64,000 bases of DNA, from positions 177,230 through 241,229 of the forward strand of contig NZ_MOAK01000087.1 in assembly GCF_003732485.1 (NCBI RefSeq), given 5' to 3'. Numbering within the stretch: position 1 is the first letter of the stretch; every line of letters begins with the position of its first letter. This DNA is from Pseudomonas protegens (GTDB lineage Bacteria > Pseudomonadota > Gammaproteobacteria > Pseudomonadales > Pseudomonadaceae). Below the pieces are notes generated by a model. That model was not told the DNA's origin and searched no databases. It was given only the letters and a program-made list of their open reading frames with translations. Positions 43,751 to 53,600 of the stretch are shown in pieces. The translations under genes and the position numbers were made by a program.

Positions 43751-43993
43751 GGCGGCCGAAATACCGCCTGAGCTCTATTTAACTGAAGCTGCTGGTGGTT
43801 AGGCGATTGAGCGCTTTATCAAGCGCCTGATCATCGAACAGCCTGTTCTTGCGAGCAGCAGAAGTTAGAGGGAGACGGGGTAAATCAGGTTTATTTTAAA
43901 GTACATATCTGTCTCCCCTCGTGTCCTCCCAGGCCAGTGCTGCGTGACATTATCCGCGCCTTCGGTGCGGGACAGCTGCGTTGGGTGCCTGAT

Positions 43994-44017
43994 ACCTTAT
44001 CGAAAGGTAATACCTTT
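43994..44017. promoter_or_regulatory. Antitoxin operator-like overlapping palindromes
   Basis: AAAGGTAATACCTTT (44003-44017) is a perfect palindrome. An overlapping ACCTT-N5-AAGGT pair (43994-44008) gives three ACCTT/AAGGT half-sites ahead of the antitoxin start (44037), suiting ribbon-helix-helix autoregulation. Confidence 0.75.
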
Positions 44018-44036
44018 AGATAACAAGGGTTCGGCA

Positions 44037-44309
44037 ATGGCCACTTCTATCAAGATTGATGACGAGCTGAAAAAGCGCATTCAGCATCTGGCGGGACTGC
44101 GTCAACATTCATCCCACTGGATTATGCGCGAAGCAATAGCGCAGTACGTCGAGCGCGAGGAAGCCCGTGAGGGCTTCAAACAAGAAGCCTTGGCGTCTTG
44201 GGCGGCGTATCAGGAAACGGGTCGGCATCTGACCGGCGAAGAAACTCGGGCCTGGCTCAATACCTGGGGTACCGAGACTGAGGCGGGGCTGCCTAAGTGC
44301 CACGATTGA
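44037..44309 (+). CDS. Ribbon-helix-helix antitoxin
   Basis: This 90-residue CopG/Arc-type protein (MATSIKIDDELKKRIQHLAG, SSHWIMREAIAQYVEREEA) has an acidic C-terminal half that would neutralise the partner toxin. ATG 44037 was chosen over earlier in-frame ATGs because of the operator arrangement. It overlaps the toxin gene by 13 bp. The ParD/RelB-like family name is uncertain. Confidence 0.85.
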   Translation: MATSIKIDDELKKRIQHLAGLRQHSSHWIMREAIAQYVEREEAREGFKQEALASWAAYQETGRHLTGEETRAWLNTWGTETEAGLPKCHD

Positions 44310-44590
44310 TTCTCACCGAAGGTGCTGCGCAAGGGTTGGAGCGTTGTCGCCAGTTTCTAGTCGAGAAAGGCCCGCTGATCGCTCAACGAGCTGCCCAAGT
44401 GATTGAGCGTCAAATCGCTCGACTGGAGGAAGACCCAGAAATCGATCATCCCTTTCCAGAGCTGCCGGAGCTACGCGAGCTGATCATCGAGTTCGATGAT
44501 TCGGGTTATGTCGCACTTTATCGGCATGAGCGTGCGGATGATGCTGTTTACCTACTTGCCTTTCGGCACCAGAAAGAAGCCGGTTACTGA
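44297..44590 (+). CDS. ParE/RelE-fold toxin
   Basis: This 97-residue protein with a GTG start (44297) has RELIIEFDDSGYVALYRHER and the ending YLLAFRHQKEAGY, the ParE/RelE-superfamily pattern. Whether it targets gyrase (ParE) or mRNA (RelE) cannot be decided. It is coupled to its antitoxin. A terminator follows. Confidence 0.86.
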   Translation: MPRLILTEGAAQGLERCRQFLVEKGPLIAQRAAQVIERQIARLEEDPEIDHPFPELPELRELIIEFDDSGYVALYRHERADDAVYLLAFRHQKEAGY

Positions 44591-44629
44591 GTTTTAGTCG
44601 CAAGCTGTTTAGCGCTTCAGTCAGATGGC

Positions 44630-44660
44630 AACGGGGTAAGTCACGGCTTACCCCGTTTTC
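44630..44660 (+). terminator. Terminator of the toxin-antitoxin operon
   Basis: An 11-bp stem AACGGGGTAAG/CTTACCCCGTT with a 6-nt loop (TCACGG), then TTTTC, lies 40 nt after the toxin stop codon; it also ends the convergent DUF3077-like gene region. Confidence 0.88.
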
Positions 44661-44667
44661 TCCTTCC

Positions 44668-45060
44668 TCAGATTTGCTGAATGTTTTCTGCCGGTCTATT
44701 GGCATCCAGCAACGAATCCACCACCGCTCTAGCCATTTCCACCGAATGGATCATCGACCAAATCAACCCACGCTCCACACCGCTGGCGCGCTCGGTGATT
44801 TCATCGCTGACCTGTACCGCACAGTCCAGCAGCAACGACACATGCACCAACGCTTCTTCGGCATTGATACCGGGGCGGACACTGAACATGGATTGATGAC
44901 CTACTGACGTAGGCACGGTGTCTTTCAGGTTATTGAGGATCGAGGTTTCGGCGCAATGCGCCGCCAAGGCCAAGCGAATGCGCTGGGTGTCGATATCGTG
45001 TTCGGGGGTTCTGAATTGTCCAGGCAAGGACAGGGGCGGATCGGGAACGAGCTTTTTCAT
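44668..45060 (-). CDS. DUF3077-like small protein
   Basis: This 130-residue protein starts at ATG 45060 (MKKLVPDPPLSLP). Its helical C-terminal half, VSLLLDCAVQVSDEITERAS and MIHSVEMARAVVDSLL, resembles short Pseudomonas DUF3077 proteins, a family of unknown function; the name is from memory. It is convergent with the toxin gene and divergent from hsdM across 490 bp. Confidence 0.72.
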   Translation of the reverse strand: MKKLVPDPPLSLPGQFRTPEHDIDTQRIRLALAAHCAETSILNNLKDTVPTSVGHQSMFSVRPGINAEEALVHVSLLLDCAVQVSDEITERASGVERGLIWSMIHSVEMARAVVDSLLDANRPAENIQQI

Positions 45061-45550
45061 GGTGCATCTCCAATGTGAATGGAGCTGCCAGCGATCGCTG
45101 CTAAACGAAGGAGTGGCAGCTGTACGCAGGTTAGCAGACCGGTCACATTGGAAACCGGCGCACCCGAAGGTGCCCTGCGCACAGCCACCATGAAAAGCAG
45201 AAGAAAAACTCTGCCAATAGGTGACGTCGATGCGCCCAATGTGATGTTTCGAGCTGCTAAACCCGATCACTGATATGCAGTGATGAACCGAGCCTAGACA
45301 GCCGCTTTCACAGGCGCAAGCGGTCTGGATTCTCTAGGAAAAGTCGCTTAATAGAAAGGGACTGGCCTTACATTGGGCATCGAAGGACGGGAAGTTTTTG
45401 CGACGCCTCGTGATTTTTCGCCGACTCAAGCCTGGGTTCTGACGAAAAGCCATCAGCCCGGTATCATGCAGTCCATCTTTAACCAGCCTCAGGGGTTGGT
45501 TTTTCATTTTTGTTGCGCAACTCATCTGCGTTGAAGGTAGGAATTTGTCC
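45061..45550. other. Upstream region of hsdM and the DUF3077-like gene
   Basis: About 490 bp of lower GC than the core genome with no credible gene. It should hold the promoters of hsdM and the DUF3077-like gene. No known motif could be assigned by eye. A minus-strand frame (45334-45552) overlapping the hsdM start looks spurious. Confidence 0.6.
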
Positions 45551-47290
45551 ATGACGGATCAAAAGACTGGCAAACAGGCTGCTATCAGCCTCGCCGAGCA
45601 AGCATTGAACGAAGCCCGAGCGCGTTACACACCAAACGAATCCCCCGAAGGCCTGGAGGCTGAACCGGCTAAAAAAAAGCCAGGACGTAAAGCCAAGGCA
45701 GCGGTCAAGACCACCAACAACACGCTGCAAGACCTACAAAAAACCCTGTGGGCCACCGCCGACAAGATGCGCGCCAATATGGACGCCGCCGAGTACAAGC
45801 ACATCGTTCTCGGTTTGATCTTTCTCAAGTACATCTCCGACAGCTTCGCCGGCCGTAGTGCCGAGCTGAAGCGTCGTTTTACCGATGCCAGCGATGATTA
45901 CTACCTGGGCAGCGACGACGCCGAACTGTTAGCCCAAGAGCTGGAAGAGCGCGACTACTACACCGAAGTCAACGTGTTCTGGGTGCCGGAAGTGGCGCGT
46001 TGGGAGTCACTGCGCGCCGTCGCTAAACAGGCGAATATTGGCAAACTCATCGACGACGCCCTAGTCGCTATCGAGGCGGAAAACGCCAGCCTGAAAAACA
46101 TCCTCGACAAGCGTTATGCCCGCGTCCAATTGCCGGACGGCAAGCTCGGTGAGCTGGTCGATCTGATCTCGACCATCGGCTTCGGTGGTGATGCCAACCA
46201 GGCTCGCGATCTGCTGGGCCAGGTATACGAATACTTCCTGGGCCAATTCGCCAGCGCCGAAGGCAAGAAGGGTGGGCAGTTCTACACCCCGGCCAGTATC
46301 GTTAAAACCCTGGTAGCGGTGCTTAACCCACACCATGGCAAGGTTTACGACCCTTGCTGCGGCTCGGGCGGCATGTTCGTGCAGTCGGAAAAGTTCATCG
46401 AAGCTCATGGCGGCAAACTGGGTGATGTTTCCATCTATGGTCAGGAGTCCAATCCAACCACCTGGCGTTTGGCGGCAATGAACCTGGCCATTCGCGGCAT
46501 TGACTTCAATCTCGGTAAAGAACCGGCTGACACCTTTATCCGTAACCAACACAGCGATCTGCGCGCAGACTTTGTACTGGCCAATCCACCATTCAATATC
46601 AGCGACTGGTGGCATGGTAGTTTGGAAGGTGACCCGCGTTGGGTATATGGCACACCGCCGCAAGGCAACGCCAACTATGCCTGGCTGCAACATATGCTGT
46701 TTCACCTCAAGTCCAATGGGCGGGCCGGTATTGTTTTGGCCAATGGCTCGATGAGCTCCACCCAGAGTGGTGAAGGTGAGATTCGCAAGGCCATGGTTGA
46801 GGCTGATGTGGTGGAAGTGATGATCGCGCTGCCAGGCCAGTTGTTCTTCAATACGCAGATCCCGGCTTGTTTGTGGTTTCTTACCAAGCAAAAAGCTGCT
46901 CGCCCTGGCGAAGTATTGTTTATCGATGCACGCAAGTTAGGCACTAACATCAGTCGAGTGCAGATCGAACTGCTCGATAGTGATATCGAGCGTATTGCGC
47001 AGACCGTGGCCAATTGGCGCGGTGAGCCGTTGGATGTAGGTGGCGATATCGCGGAGTACATCGACGTTCCAGGTTTTTGCCGCAGCGTAACCCTCGCCGA
47101 AATCGCTGAGCACGGTTATGTGTTGACCCCCGGCCGTTATGTTGGTGCCGAGGCGGTGGAAGACGACGACGAAGCCTTTGCCGACAAGATGCAGAATCTC
47201 ACTTCCCTCTTGGGTGAACAGATGGCCAAAGGTGCAGAACTCGACCAGTTGATCCGGCAGAAGCTGGGAGGGCTGGGGTATGAGTTCTGA
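45551..47290 (+). CDS. hsdM: Type I restriction-modification, methyltransferase subunit HsdM
   Basis: This 579-residue N6-adenine methyltransferase has an HsdM N-terminal helical domain and SAM motif DPCCGSGG (267-274). Catalytic NPPF is at 345-348, in VLANPPFNISDWW. The first about 55 residues are an unusual Lys/Ala-rich tail (KKKPGRKAKAAVK). ATG 45551 follows GAAGGTAGGA; the TTG two codons earlier is less likely. hsdS overlaps its end by 11 bp. Confidence 0.95.
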   Translation: MTDQKTGKQAAISLAEQALNEARARYTPNESPEGLEAEPAKKKPGRKAKAAVKTTNNTLQDLQKTLWATADKMRANMDAAEYKHIVLGLIFLKYISDSFAGRSAELKRRFTDASDDYYLGSDDAELLAQELEERDYYTEVNVFWVPEVARWESLRAVAKQANIGKLIDDALVAIEAENASLKNILDKRYARVQLPDGKLGELVDLISTIGFGGDANQARDLLGQVYEYFLGQFASAEGKKGGQFYTPASIVKTLVAVLNPHHGKVYDPCCGSGGMFVQSEKFIEAHGGKLGDVSIYGQESNPTTWRLAAMNLAIRGIDFNLGKEPADTFIRNQHSDLRADFVLANPPFNISDWWHGSLEGDPRWVYGTPPQGNANYAWLQHMLFHLKSNGRAGIVLANGSMSSTQSGEGEIRKAMVEADVVEVMIALPGQLFFNTQIPACLWFLTKQKAARPGEVLFIDARKLGTNISRVQIELLDSDIERIAQTVANWRGEPLDVGGDIAEYIDVPGFCRSVTLAEIAEHGYVLTPGRYVGAEAVEDDDEAFADKMQNLTSLLGEQMAKGAELDQLIRQKLGGLGYEF

Positions 47291-48545
47291 GTGGGAGATT
47301 TTGACGTTAGGTCAGTTAACCGTTAACTACGATACAAAACGAAAGCCAGTGAGGGGGCCTGATCGCAAGCCTGGCCCATACCCGTACTATGGTGCATCAG
47401 GTATCGTCGATTTCGTTGATGGGTATATTTTTGACGGTGATTATTTGTTGATTGCCGAAGATGGTGAGAATTTGCGTACTCGCCAAACACCGGTTGCTTT
47501 CATGGCATCTGGAAAATTTTGGGTAAACAATCACGCACATATCGTGACCGGGAACGAGAGGGCAAACACGCGTTATTTGCAGTATTCCTTACTGGGTACT
47601 GACATCAGCGGCTATCTCACAGGCGCCGTGATGCCAAAACTGACCCAAGGAAACATGAACAAAATCGAATTGAAATGCCCACCGTTGCATATTCAGGACG
47701 ATATTGTTGATGTTCTTGGTTCCCTCGACGACCGCATCACCCTTCTACGAGAAACCAACACCACCCTGGAAGTCATTGCTCGGGCGTTGTTCAAGTCCTG
47801 GTTCGTCGATTTCGACCCTGTGCGTGCGAAGTCTGAGGGGCTTGAGCCTGAAGGTATGGACGCAGCCACTGCAGCACTGTTTCCTGACAGTTTCGAAGAG
47901 ACTGAGCTGGGGTTGGCGCCCAAAGGGTGGATGGTCGGAAATTTAGCAGAGTGCTGCGACCGAATTGAAAGCGGCGGCACTCCAAAGAGAACAGTTCCTG
48001 AATATTGGATTGGAGAAGTTCCATGGTTAACCTCTGGTGAGGTCAGGAGCCCTATTGTTTTTGATACTAAGGAAAAAATTAGTGATCTTGGAGTTAAAGA
48101 TAGTTCGGCTAAACTCTGGCCCCAAGGGACGACTGTACTCGCAATGTATGGAGCGACTGCCGGTGAGGCATGTCTGTTAGCAGAATCGTCAACCGCCAAC
48201 CAAGCCTGTTGTGGTTTGATTCCCAAGATATGCAATAGAGCATTTTTGTTTATGTGTGTTCGACGAGAGCGGGAAGTTCTTGCATCAAAATCTTCGGGAT
48301 CGGCACAACAGAACCTAAATAAAGGATTGGTATCAAGCCACAAAATTTTATTAGCTCCCGACAGCATTTTGAAAAGTTATGAGAGCGTGGCAGGTGCATT
48401 GCTAGATGTTTGGATTGAAAACGAACGCCAAGCCAAAACCCTCACCCAACTCCGCGACACCCTATTACCCCGCCTAATCTCCGGCCAACTACGCCTACCA
48501 GAAGCAACAGCCGCCACCGAAAAATTTTTATCGGAGGTTATTTAA
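47280..48545 (+). CDS. hsdS: Type I restriction-modification, specificity subunit HsdS
   Basis: This 421-residue protein has two target-recognition domains separated by helices. TRD1 contains PYYGASGIVDFVDGYIF; the spacer helix has PPLHIQDDIVDVLGSLDDRI and FVDFDPVRAKSEG; TRD2 contains SGGTPKRTVPEYWIGEVPWL; the last helix is LRDTLLPRLISGQLRLPEA. Recognition domains, especially 47.9-48.4 kb, are visibly more AT-rich than the flanking genes, as expected for exchanged TRDs. The sequence recognised cannot be predicted. Confidence 0.94.
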   Translation: MSSEWEILTLGQLTVNYDTKRKPVRGPDRKPGPYPYYGASGIVDFVDGYIFDGDYLLIAEDGENLRTRQTPVAFMASGKFWVNNHAHIVTGNERANTRYLQYSLLGTDISGYLTGAVMPKLTQGNMNKIELKCPPLHIQDDIVDVLGSLDDRITLLRETNTTLEVIARALFKSWFVDFDPVRAKSEGLEPEGMDAATAALFPDSFEETELGLAPKGWMVGNLAECCDRIESGGTPKRTVPEYWIGEVPWLTSGEVRSPIVFDTKEKISDLGVKDSSAKLWPQGTTVLAMYGATAGEACLLAESSTANQACCGLIPKICNRAFLFMCVRREREVLASKSSGSAQQNLNKGLVSSHKILLAPDSILKSYESVAGALLDVWIENERQAKTLTQLRDTLLPRLISGQLRLPEATAATEKFLSEVI

Positions 48546-48547
48546 AT

Positions 48548-49489
48548 ATGACTTCTCTTAACCTGCGCGAACGTGTCATCGAGTGCCTGCAAAGCCAGCC
48601 CGACACCCAACACACCGCTCGCGAACTGGCGCAATGGGTATTCGAGCAGTTCCCCGCCGAATGCGCGGTCAAAAAAGCTGGCAGCGGCAGCCATATTCAG
48701 ACCGACGCTGACCTTGTGCAGCAACTGGCGGCCGAAATCGCAGGCTCGCGTCCTCGCTGGCAGAAGCAGCACTCGCAATTGAAAACCACTGAAGGCCGGC
48801 CACGTCACTATTACTGGTCGGAGTTGGACGCTAATGCTGAGGTCGCAGCTGCGGAAGGCCTGTCACCTGAAGTCGCAGAATTGCCTGAGTCCTCACGGTT
48901 ACGTGAGCACGCGCTCTATCCTTTGCTGGCGCAGTACCTGCTGTCGGAAGAACAGTGCGTGAACGCCATGCGTATCAACGAAAAACGCTCCTCCAACCGC
49001 GCCGGGAGCGGTGGCAATGAGTGGTTGCACCCGGATCTAGTCGGTCTGGAAAACCTGACCGCTGACTGGACGGCGAATGTGCGTGAGTGCGTTCGTGTAT
49101 TGGGTGAGCGACGCGCTCGCTTGTGGTCGTTCGAGGTCAAGTTGCTGCTTAACCGCTCCAATGCCCGCAAGTGTTTTTTCCAGACGGTGTCCAATTCCTC
49201 CTGGGCGCATTTTGGCTACTTGGTGGCTGCTACGGTGGAAGGCGATGGCACGCTCAAAGAGTTGCGCATGCTCGCCGCTGCCCATGGCATTGGGGTGATT
49301 CAATTGGATGTGGAGAACCCCACGGAAAGCCAGATTCTGATTCCTGCGCGGGAACGCAGCGATATTGACTGGGACATGTGCAACCGCCTCAGCGAAGAAA
49401 ATAGCGATTTTGCCGAGTTCCTCGGACGTGTCCGGCGCTTCCACCAAACCGGCGAGTTAACTGCCAAGGAATGGGAGGCTTCTGCGTGA
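48548..49489 (+). CDS. HrgA-like protein
   Basis: This 313-residue protein starts with a winged-helix segment (RERVIECLQSQPDTQHTARE). Its second half resembles COG2958/HrgA (ADWTANVRECVRVLGERRAR, WSFEVKLLLNRSNARKCFFQ), proteins associated with restriction loci in Helicobacter and others. WSFEVKL may be a PD-(D/E)xK-like core, which is conjectural. It starts 2 nt after hsdS and lies before fic, so it is part of the transcript. Confidence 0.75.
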   Translation: MTSLNLRERVIECLQSQPDTQHTARELAQWVFEQFPAECAVKKAGSGSHIQTDADLVQQLAAEIAGSRPRWQKQHSQLKTTEGRPRHYYWSELDANAEVAAAEGLSPEVAELPESSRLREHALYPLLAQYLLSEEQCVNAMRINEKRSSNRAGSGGNEWLHPDLVGLENLTADWTANVRECVRVLGERRARLWSFEVKLLLNRSNARKCFFQTVSNSSWAHFGYLVAATVEGDGTLKELRMLAAAHGIGVIQLDVENPTESQILIPARERSDIDWDMCNRLSEENSDFAEFLGRVRRFHQTGELTAKEWEASA

Positions 49490-49526
49490 GCCATCCCCAG
49501 CTTCTCACCGAGCGGTGGCCTAGCCC

Positions 49527-50540
49527 ATGAGCCGCTATCAGCCGCCGTTGACCCTGACCCCAACCCTGCTCGCGCTGGTTGCGCAGATTAGCGAGCAGGT
49601 GGGGCGGTTGTCGGCGCGGCATGAGGCGACCCTGACGCCGCAGTTGCGGCGGGGTAATCGCATTCGCACCATCCAGGCTTCGCTGGCCATCGAGAACAAC
49701 ACGCTGAGCCTGGAGCAGGTGACGGCCGTTCTGGAGGGTAGGCGGGTATTAGGCCTGCCCCGTGAGATCCAGGAAGTGCGCAATGCTTTTGCCGCTTATG
49801 AGGCCATGCCTGGCTGGCGCCCGGCGTTGCGTGAGCATTTGCTGGAAGCTCATGCCCTGTTGATGCACGGGCTTATCGACGATGCCGGGCAGTTTCGCCG
49901 TGCTGGGGTCGGTATCTATCGCGAGCACAAGCTGGTGCATATGGCCCCGCCGGCTAGCCGTGTACCCACCTTGGTGGACGACCTGCTCGGTTGGCTGTCC
50001 AGCACGGATCTGCACCCACTGCTGGCCAGCTGTGTCTTTCACTACGAATTCGAGTTCATCCACCCGTTCGCCGATGGCAACGGGCGGATGGGACGCTTGT
50101 GGCAAACGCTGATTCTCAGTCTATGGCGTCCCGTTTTGGCCTGGCTGCCGGTGGAAACGGTGATTCGCGAGCAGCAACAGGCTTATTACGCTGCGCTGAG
50201 TGCGGCGGATCAACGCAGCGAGGCCACGCCTTTCGTGGAGTTCATGTTGCAAGCCTTGCACCAGGCATTGCTCGATGGCGGCCAAAGCGACCAAGTAACC
50301 GATCAAGTAAGCGACCAAGTAGCTCGGCTGCTCCACGTGCTGAGTGGCGGTGTTGCCCTGAAAGCGGGAGAGCTGATGCAGCAGCTGCAATTGGCCCATC
50401 GCCCGAGTTTCCGTAACAACTATTTGAACCCGGCATTAGTGGCCGGGTTGATCGAAATGACTCATCCCGATTCGCCACGCAGCCCGGCACAGAAGTACCG
50501 ATTGACTGCACAAGGGGCGACGTGGGTGGCCAATAACTAG
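49527..50540 (+). CDS. fic: Class II Fic-domain protein
   Basis: This 337-residue Fic protein transfers AMP (or another nucleotide) to target hydroxyls. It has the Fic core HPFADGNGRMGR (179-190) with catalytic His179. The N-terminal inhibitory motif S52-xxx-E56-N57 (SLAIEN) is a class II self-inhibitory helix. The C-terminus has three SDQV/TDQV repeats (253-265) and a winged-helix-like ending (AQKYRLTAQGATWV). It lies between the HrgA-like gene and hsdR. Confidence 0.9.
   Translation: MSRYQPPLTLTPTLLALVAQISEQVGRLSARHEATLTPQLRRGNRIRTIQASLAIENNTLSLEQVTAVLEGRRVLGLPREIQEVRNAFAAYEAMPGWRPALREHLLEAHALLMHGLIDDAGQFRRAGVGIYREHKLVHMAPPASRVPTLVDDLLGWLSSTDLHPLLASCVFHYEFEFIHPFADGNGRMGRLWQTLILSLWRPVLAWLPVETVIREQQQAYYAALSAADQRSEATPFVEFMLQALHQALLDGGQSDQVTDQVSDQVARLLHVLSGGVALKAGELMQQLQLAHRPSFRNNYLNPALVAGLIEMTHPDSPRSPAQKYRLTAQGATWVANN
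50284..50326. repeat. SDQV/TDQV-coding repeat within fic
   Basis: AGCGACCAAGTAACCGATCAAG begins a run of three roughly 12-bp units (50286-50323) coding for SDQV-TDQV-SDQV. A similar array lies at 57550-57597; 17 bp are identical between them. Confidence 0.85.
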
Positions 50541-50629
50541 ATGACCCCGTCTGTGAGGCTGGGGAAGCGACTTGATTGGGTAGCCTAGTGCTGGCCAATG
50601 TCGAGGATTGATAAGGGACTAATGCCGTA

Positions 50630-53600
50630 ATGACCGAAGACCAACTGGAGCAGGAAACCCTCGGCTGGCTGGAGGAGGTGGGTTACACCCGTTTGTACGG
50701 GCCAGATATCGCCCACGACGGAGAACACCCTGAGCGTGATAATTACCGGCAAGTGGTGTTGGTAGAGCGCTTACGCAGTGCGATGGCCAAGCTCAATCCC
50801 AAGGTGCCATTGGCAGCCCGTGAAGATGCCCTTAAGCAGGTGCTGGAGTTGGGTTTGCCGGTGCAGCTTTCGGCCAACCGCTTGTTCCATCGCCTACTGG
50901 TCAGTGGCGTGCCGGTGCAGTACCAGAAAGACGGCGAAACCCGCGGCGATTTCGTGCGCTTGATCGATTGGGCCGAAGTCAAAGCCAATGATTGGCTGGC
51001 CATCAGTCAGTTCCGTATCCAAGGGCGGAAAAAGCTTCGTCGGCCGGACATCATCTTGTTCATTAACGGGTTGCCGCTGGTCTTGTTGGAGTTGAAAAAC
51101 CCGGCTGACGTAAACGCAGATCTCGGTAAAGCCTTTGAGCAGCTTCAGACCTACAAGGAGCAGATTCCGGACGTGTTCCAGTACAACGAAATCCTGGTGA
51201 TTTCCGATGGTACTGAAGCTCGAATGGGGTCGCTGTCGGCGGATATCGAGCGCTTTATGAACTGGCGCACCATCGACGGTGAAACCCTCGATCCGCTGGG
51301 GCAATTCAGTGAGCTTGAAACATTAGTCCGTGGTGCGCTGGCGCCGGAGATGTTGCTCGATTACCTGCGCTATTTTGTGTTGTTCGAAGATGACGGCCGT
51401 TTGGTGAAGAAGATTGCTGGTTATCACCAGTTCCATGCCGTGCGCGCCGCCATCCAGCAGGTGGTCGTGGCTTCGCGTCCTGGCGGTAGCCATAAGGGCG
51501 GTGTGGTTTGGCACACCCAGGGCTCGGGCAAGAGCATCACCATGACCTGCTTCGCCGCTCGGGTGATGCAGGAAACGGCGATGGAGAACCCCACCATTGT
51601 GGTCATCACCGACCGCAACGATCTGGACGGCCAGCTGTTTGGAGTGTTCTCCCTGTCCCAGGATTTGCTTCGGGAACAGCCGGTTCAGGTGGAGTCCCGT
51701 GGTGATCTGCGGACCAAGCTGGCCAACCGGCCCAGTGGCGGCATTGTGTTCGCCACCATTCAAAAGTTTATGCCAGGCGTGGATGAAGACAGCTTTCCGG
51801 TGCTGTCCCTGCGCTCCAATATCGTGGTTATCGCCGACGAGGCTCATCGCACTCAATACGGCTTTAATGCCGAGCTCAAAGCCCCCGCTGGCCTGCAGGC
51901 AGCAGACAGCCGGGCGCGCTATGAAGTGGGCTATGCCCAGCACCTGCGCGATGCACTGCCGAACGCTACATTCGTGGCCTTTACCGGCACTCCGGTGTCC
52001 AGCGAAGACCGCGATACCCGTTCGGTGTTCGGTGAGTACATCCATGTTTACGACATGCAGCAGGCCACAGAAGACGGCGCCACCGTCGCCATCTACTACG
52101 AATCACGCCTGGCCAAGCTGTCCTTGAAAGAAAGCGAACTGCCGCACATCGACGATCAGGTAGATGAGCTGGCCGAAGATGAAGAAGACGAGCAACAGTC
52201 ACGCTTGAAAAGCCGCTGGGCTGCGTTGGAAAAGGTAGTGGGCGCCTCGCCGCGTATTCACAGCGTGGCGGCGGATATGGTCACGCACTTTGAGGAGCGC
52301 AATCTGGGGCTGGTCGGCATGGGGCAGATGCCCGGCAAAGCCATGGTGGTCGCCATGAGCCGCGAAATCTGTGTGCATCTGTACAACGAAATCGTTGCCC
52401 TGCGCCCTGACTGGCACCACGAAGACCCGGAGAAAGGCGCGATCAAGATCGTGATGACCGGCAGCGCTTCGGACAAGGCCTTGTTGCAGCCGCATATCTA
52501 CTCTGGCCAGGTCAAAAAGCGCCTGGAAAAACGCTTCAAAGATCCCCTCGATCCGCTCAAGTTGGTGATCGTCCGGGATATGTGGCTGACCGGATTCGAT
52601 GCGCCTTGTGTTCATACGCTGTATGTCGACAAGCCGATGAAGGGCCACAACCTGATGCAGGCCATCGCCCGGGTTAACCGAGTATTCAAGGACAAGCAGG
52701 GCGGCCTGGTGGTGGACTACATCGGTATCGCCAACGAGTTGAAAGCGGCGCTCAAGGAATACACCGGCAGCAAGGGCAAAGGGCGCCCAACGGTGGATGC
52801 TCATGAAGCCTACTCGGTGTTGGAGGAGCGGCTCGATGTCCTGCGCAGCCTGTTGCACGGTTTTGATTACAGCGATTTTCTAACCGGAGGCCACAAGTTG
52901 CTGGCTGGAGCCGCCAACCATGTGTTGGGTTTGGAGGACGGTAAGAAGCGTTTTGCTGACAACGCGTTGGCCATGAGTAAGGCGTTCACCTTGTGCTGCA
53001 CCTTGGATGAAGCCAAGGCAGTGCGCGAGGAGGTGGCTTTTTTCCAAGCGATCAAGGTGATTTTGATCAAGCGCGATGTCAGTCAGCAGAAGAAAACCGA
53101 TGAAGAGCGTGAGTTGGCGATTCGCCAGATCATCGGTAATGCCGTGGTCTCTGGGGATGTGGTGGACATCTTCGAAGCAGTGGGGCTGGACAAGCCTAAT
53201 ATCGGCCTGCTCGATGAGGCTTTTCTTGCCGATGTACGCAACCTGCCGGAGAAGAACCTTGCGGTAGAGCTGCTGGAACGCTTGCTCGAAGGTGAAATTA
53301 AGAGCCGCTACAGCTCCAACTTGGTCCAAGAAAAGAAGTTCTCCGAGCTGCTCGCCAATGTCATCAAGCGCTACCAAAACCGCTCGATCGAAACGGCTCA
53401 GGTGATCGAAGAGTTGATCGAGATGGCCAAGAAATTTGCCGCTGCCAGCAAGCGTGGCGAGAAGCTTGGGCTCAATGAGGATGAGTTAGCGTTTTACGAT
53501 GCCCTGGCTACCAATGAAGCCTCGGTGCGTGAACTGGGCGATGAGATTTTGGCGAAAATTGCTCATGAGCTGACGGCGAGCTTGCGCGCCAATGTCAGTG

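Larger units (their letters stand above)
43696..44036. other. Gap between the LtaS-like gene and the toxin-antitoxin pair
   Basis: About 340 bp without a called gene. It holds one REP (43728-43750), an unanchored minus-strand frame at 43779-43895 that may be a gene remnant, and the toxin-antitoxin promoter with overlapping palindromes (43994-44017). It is the probable left edge of the accessory region. Confidence 0.6.

Noticed and set aside
43944..44036. Longer start for the RHH antitoxin
   Set aside because: The extension covers the palindromic operator and lacks RHH homology; ATG 44037 fits better.
45334..45552. Minus-strand frame overlapping the hsdM start
   Set aside because: It overlaps the hsdM start codon and has no family character; likely chance.
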